From positions 1 to 5,460 of the forward strand of contig CAAFPE010000033.1 of assembly GCA_900764755.1 (NCBI GenBank): DNA of 5,460 nucleotides, read 5' to 3'. The notes under the pieces were generated by a model. That model ran no database searches and was not told the origin of the DNA. It saw only the letters and a list, made by a program, of their open reading frames with translations. The translations under genes and the position numbers were made by a program. This DNA is from an uncultured Oscillospiraceae bacterium (GTDB lineage: Bacteria; Bacillota; Clostridia; Oscillospirales; Oscillospiraceae). Shown here one piece after another: positions 5,312 through 5,460 of the stretch (position 1 is its first letter; each line of letters begins with the position of its first letter).

Positions 5312-5460
5312 TTATTTCAGCTTCGCGCCGTCCTGGAAAGCGTTGGCCACCTTCTCGCCCAGCACGCGGTATGTGTTGTGGACGGGGTCGAAGGTGATGG
5401 GCCGCAGCTTGTCCGGGTCGATCTTCCCGTTCTCGTCAAGCACGGACTCGTCGGCGCTGA
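5312..5460 (-). CDS. Flavoredoxin / flavin reductase-like protein, C-terminal fragment
   Basis: On the minus strand a frame is open from the window edge to a TAA whose complement is 5312-5314, giving the last 49 residues. The visible part includes ADESVLDENGKIDPDKLRPI, then FDPVHNTYRVLGEKVANAFQ and the ending DGAKLK. This resembles the C-terminus of flavoredoxin-like flavin reductases, where an ADESVL segment precedes a short linker and a final YxxxG...GKAF helix. Those proteins bind FMN and pass electrons in the cytoplasm. The FMN-binding part lies outside the window. The frame uses GC-rich codons typical of a real gene. The terminator at 5264-5298 follows its stop by 13 bases. Family assignment is from memory of motif similarity. 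Confidence 0.72.
   Translation of the reverse strand, partial: SADESVLDENGKIDPDKLRPITFDPVHNTYRVLGEKVANAFQDGAKLK

Noticed and set aside
1..5460. CRISPR array, tRNA, rRNA or insertion sequence
   Set aside because: No regularly spaced repeats, tRNA-like cloverleaf, rRNA signature or transposase with terminal inverted repeats was seen.

Overview
The window most resembles chromosomal or mobile DNA from a moderately GC-rich gut Clostridia relative (Oscillospiraceae-like, for example Flavonifractor or Pseudoflavonifractor). This is inferred from strong AGGAGG-type ribosome binding sites, GC-rich codon choice, and protein types common in those Firmicutes (DUF6809, a small zinc ribbon, AP2-type integrases, a YmdB-like macro protein, and a TerY-like vWA protein). 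No rRNA, tRNA, CRISPR array or insertion sequence was seen.

Layout. (1) Positions 1-337 hold the 3' end of a DUF6809-type gene, overlapping by ATGA a 68-residue zinc-ribbon protein. (2) Positions 396-3190 hold two tandem, overlapping, paralogous tyrosine recombinases. Both have a complete catalytic set. The second carries about 140 extra C-terminal residues that look like a second copy of its own N-terminal arm-type DNA-binding domain, followed by a helix-turn-helix. This left part looks like the integration module at one end of an integrative element. (3) Positions 3163-4490 hold an extended -10 promoter lying across the integrase stop codon, then a MacroD/YmdB-type macro-domain protein with an HTH-like C-terminal half. 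This is coupled by an ATGA overlap to an AT-richer gene for a small three-helix membrane protein. (4) Positions 4505-5298 hold two hairpins and a stand-alone vWA-domain protein whose Shine-Dalgarno sequence sits inside the larger hairpin, closed by a strong, probably bidirectional terminator. (5) Positions 5312-5460, on the minus strand, hold the C-terminal end of a flavoredoxin/flavin-reductase-like gene converging on that terminator.

How the genes may work together. The two recombinases probably act as a pair in excision and integration, although that cooperation is inferred from overlap and paralogy only. The macro protein (ADP-ribose or O-acetyl-ADP-ribose chemistry), the small membrane protein and the metal-binding vWA protein form a neighbouring stress- or defence-like group. 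Macro and vWA proteins are known to recur in Ter-type stress clusters, but no ADP-ribosyltransferase, TerD or kinase is visible here. The most interesting points are the duplicated arm domain plus HTH in the second integrase, the hairpin covering the vWA start region, and the compositional break at the small membrane gene.
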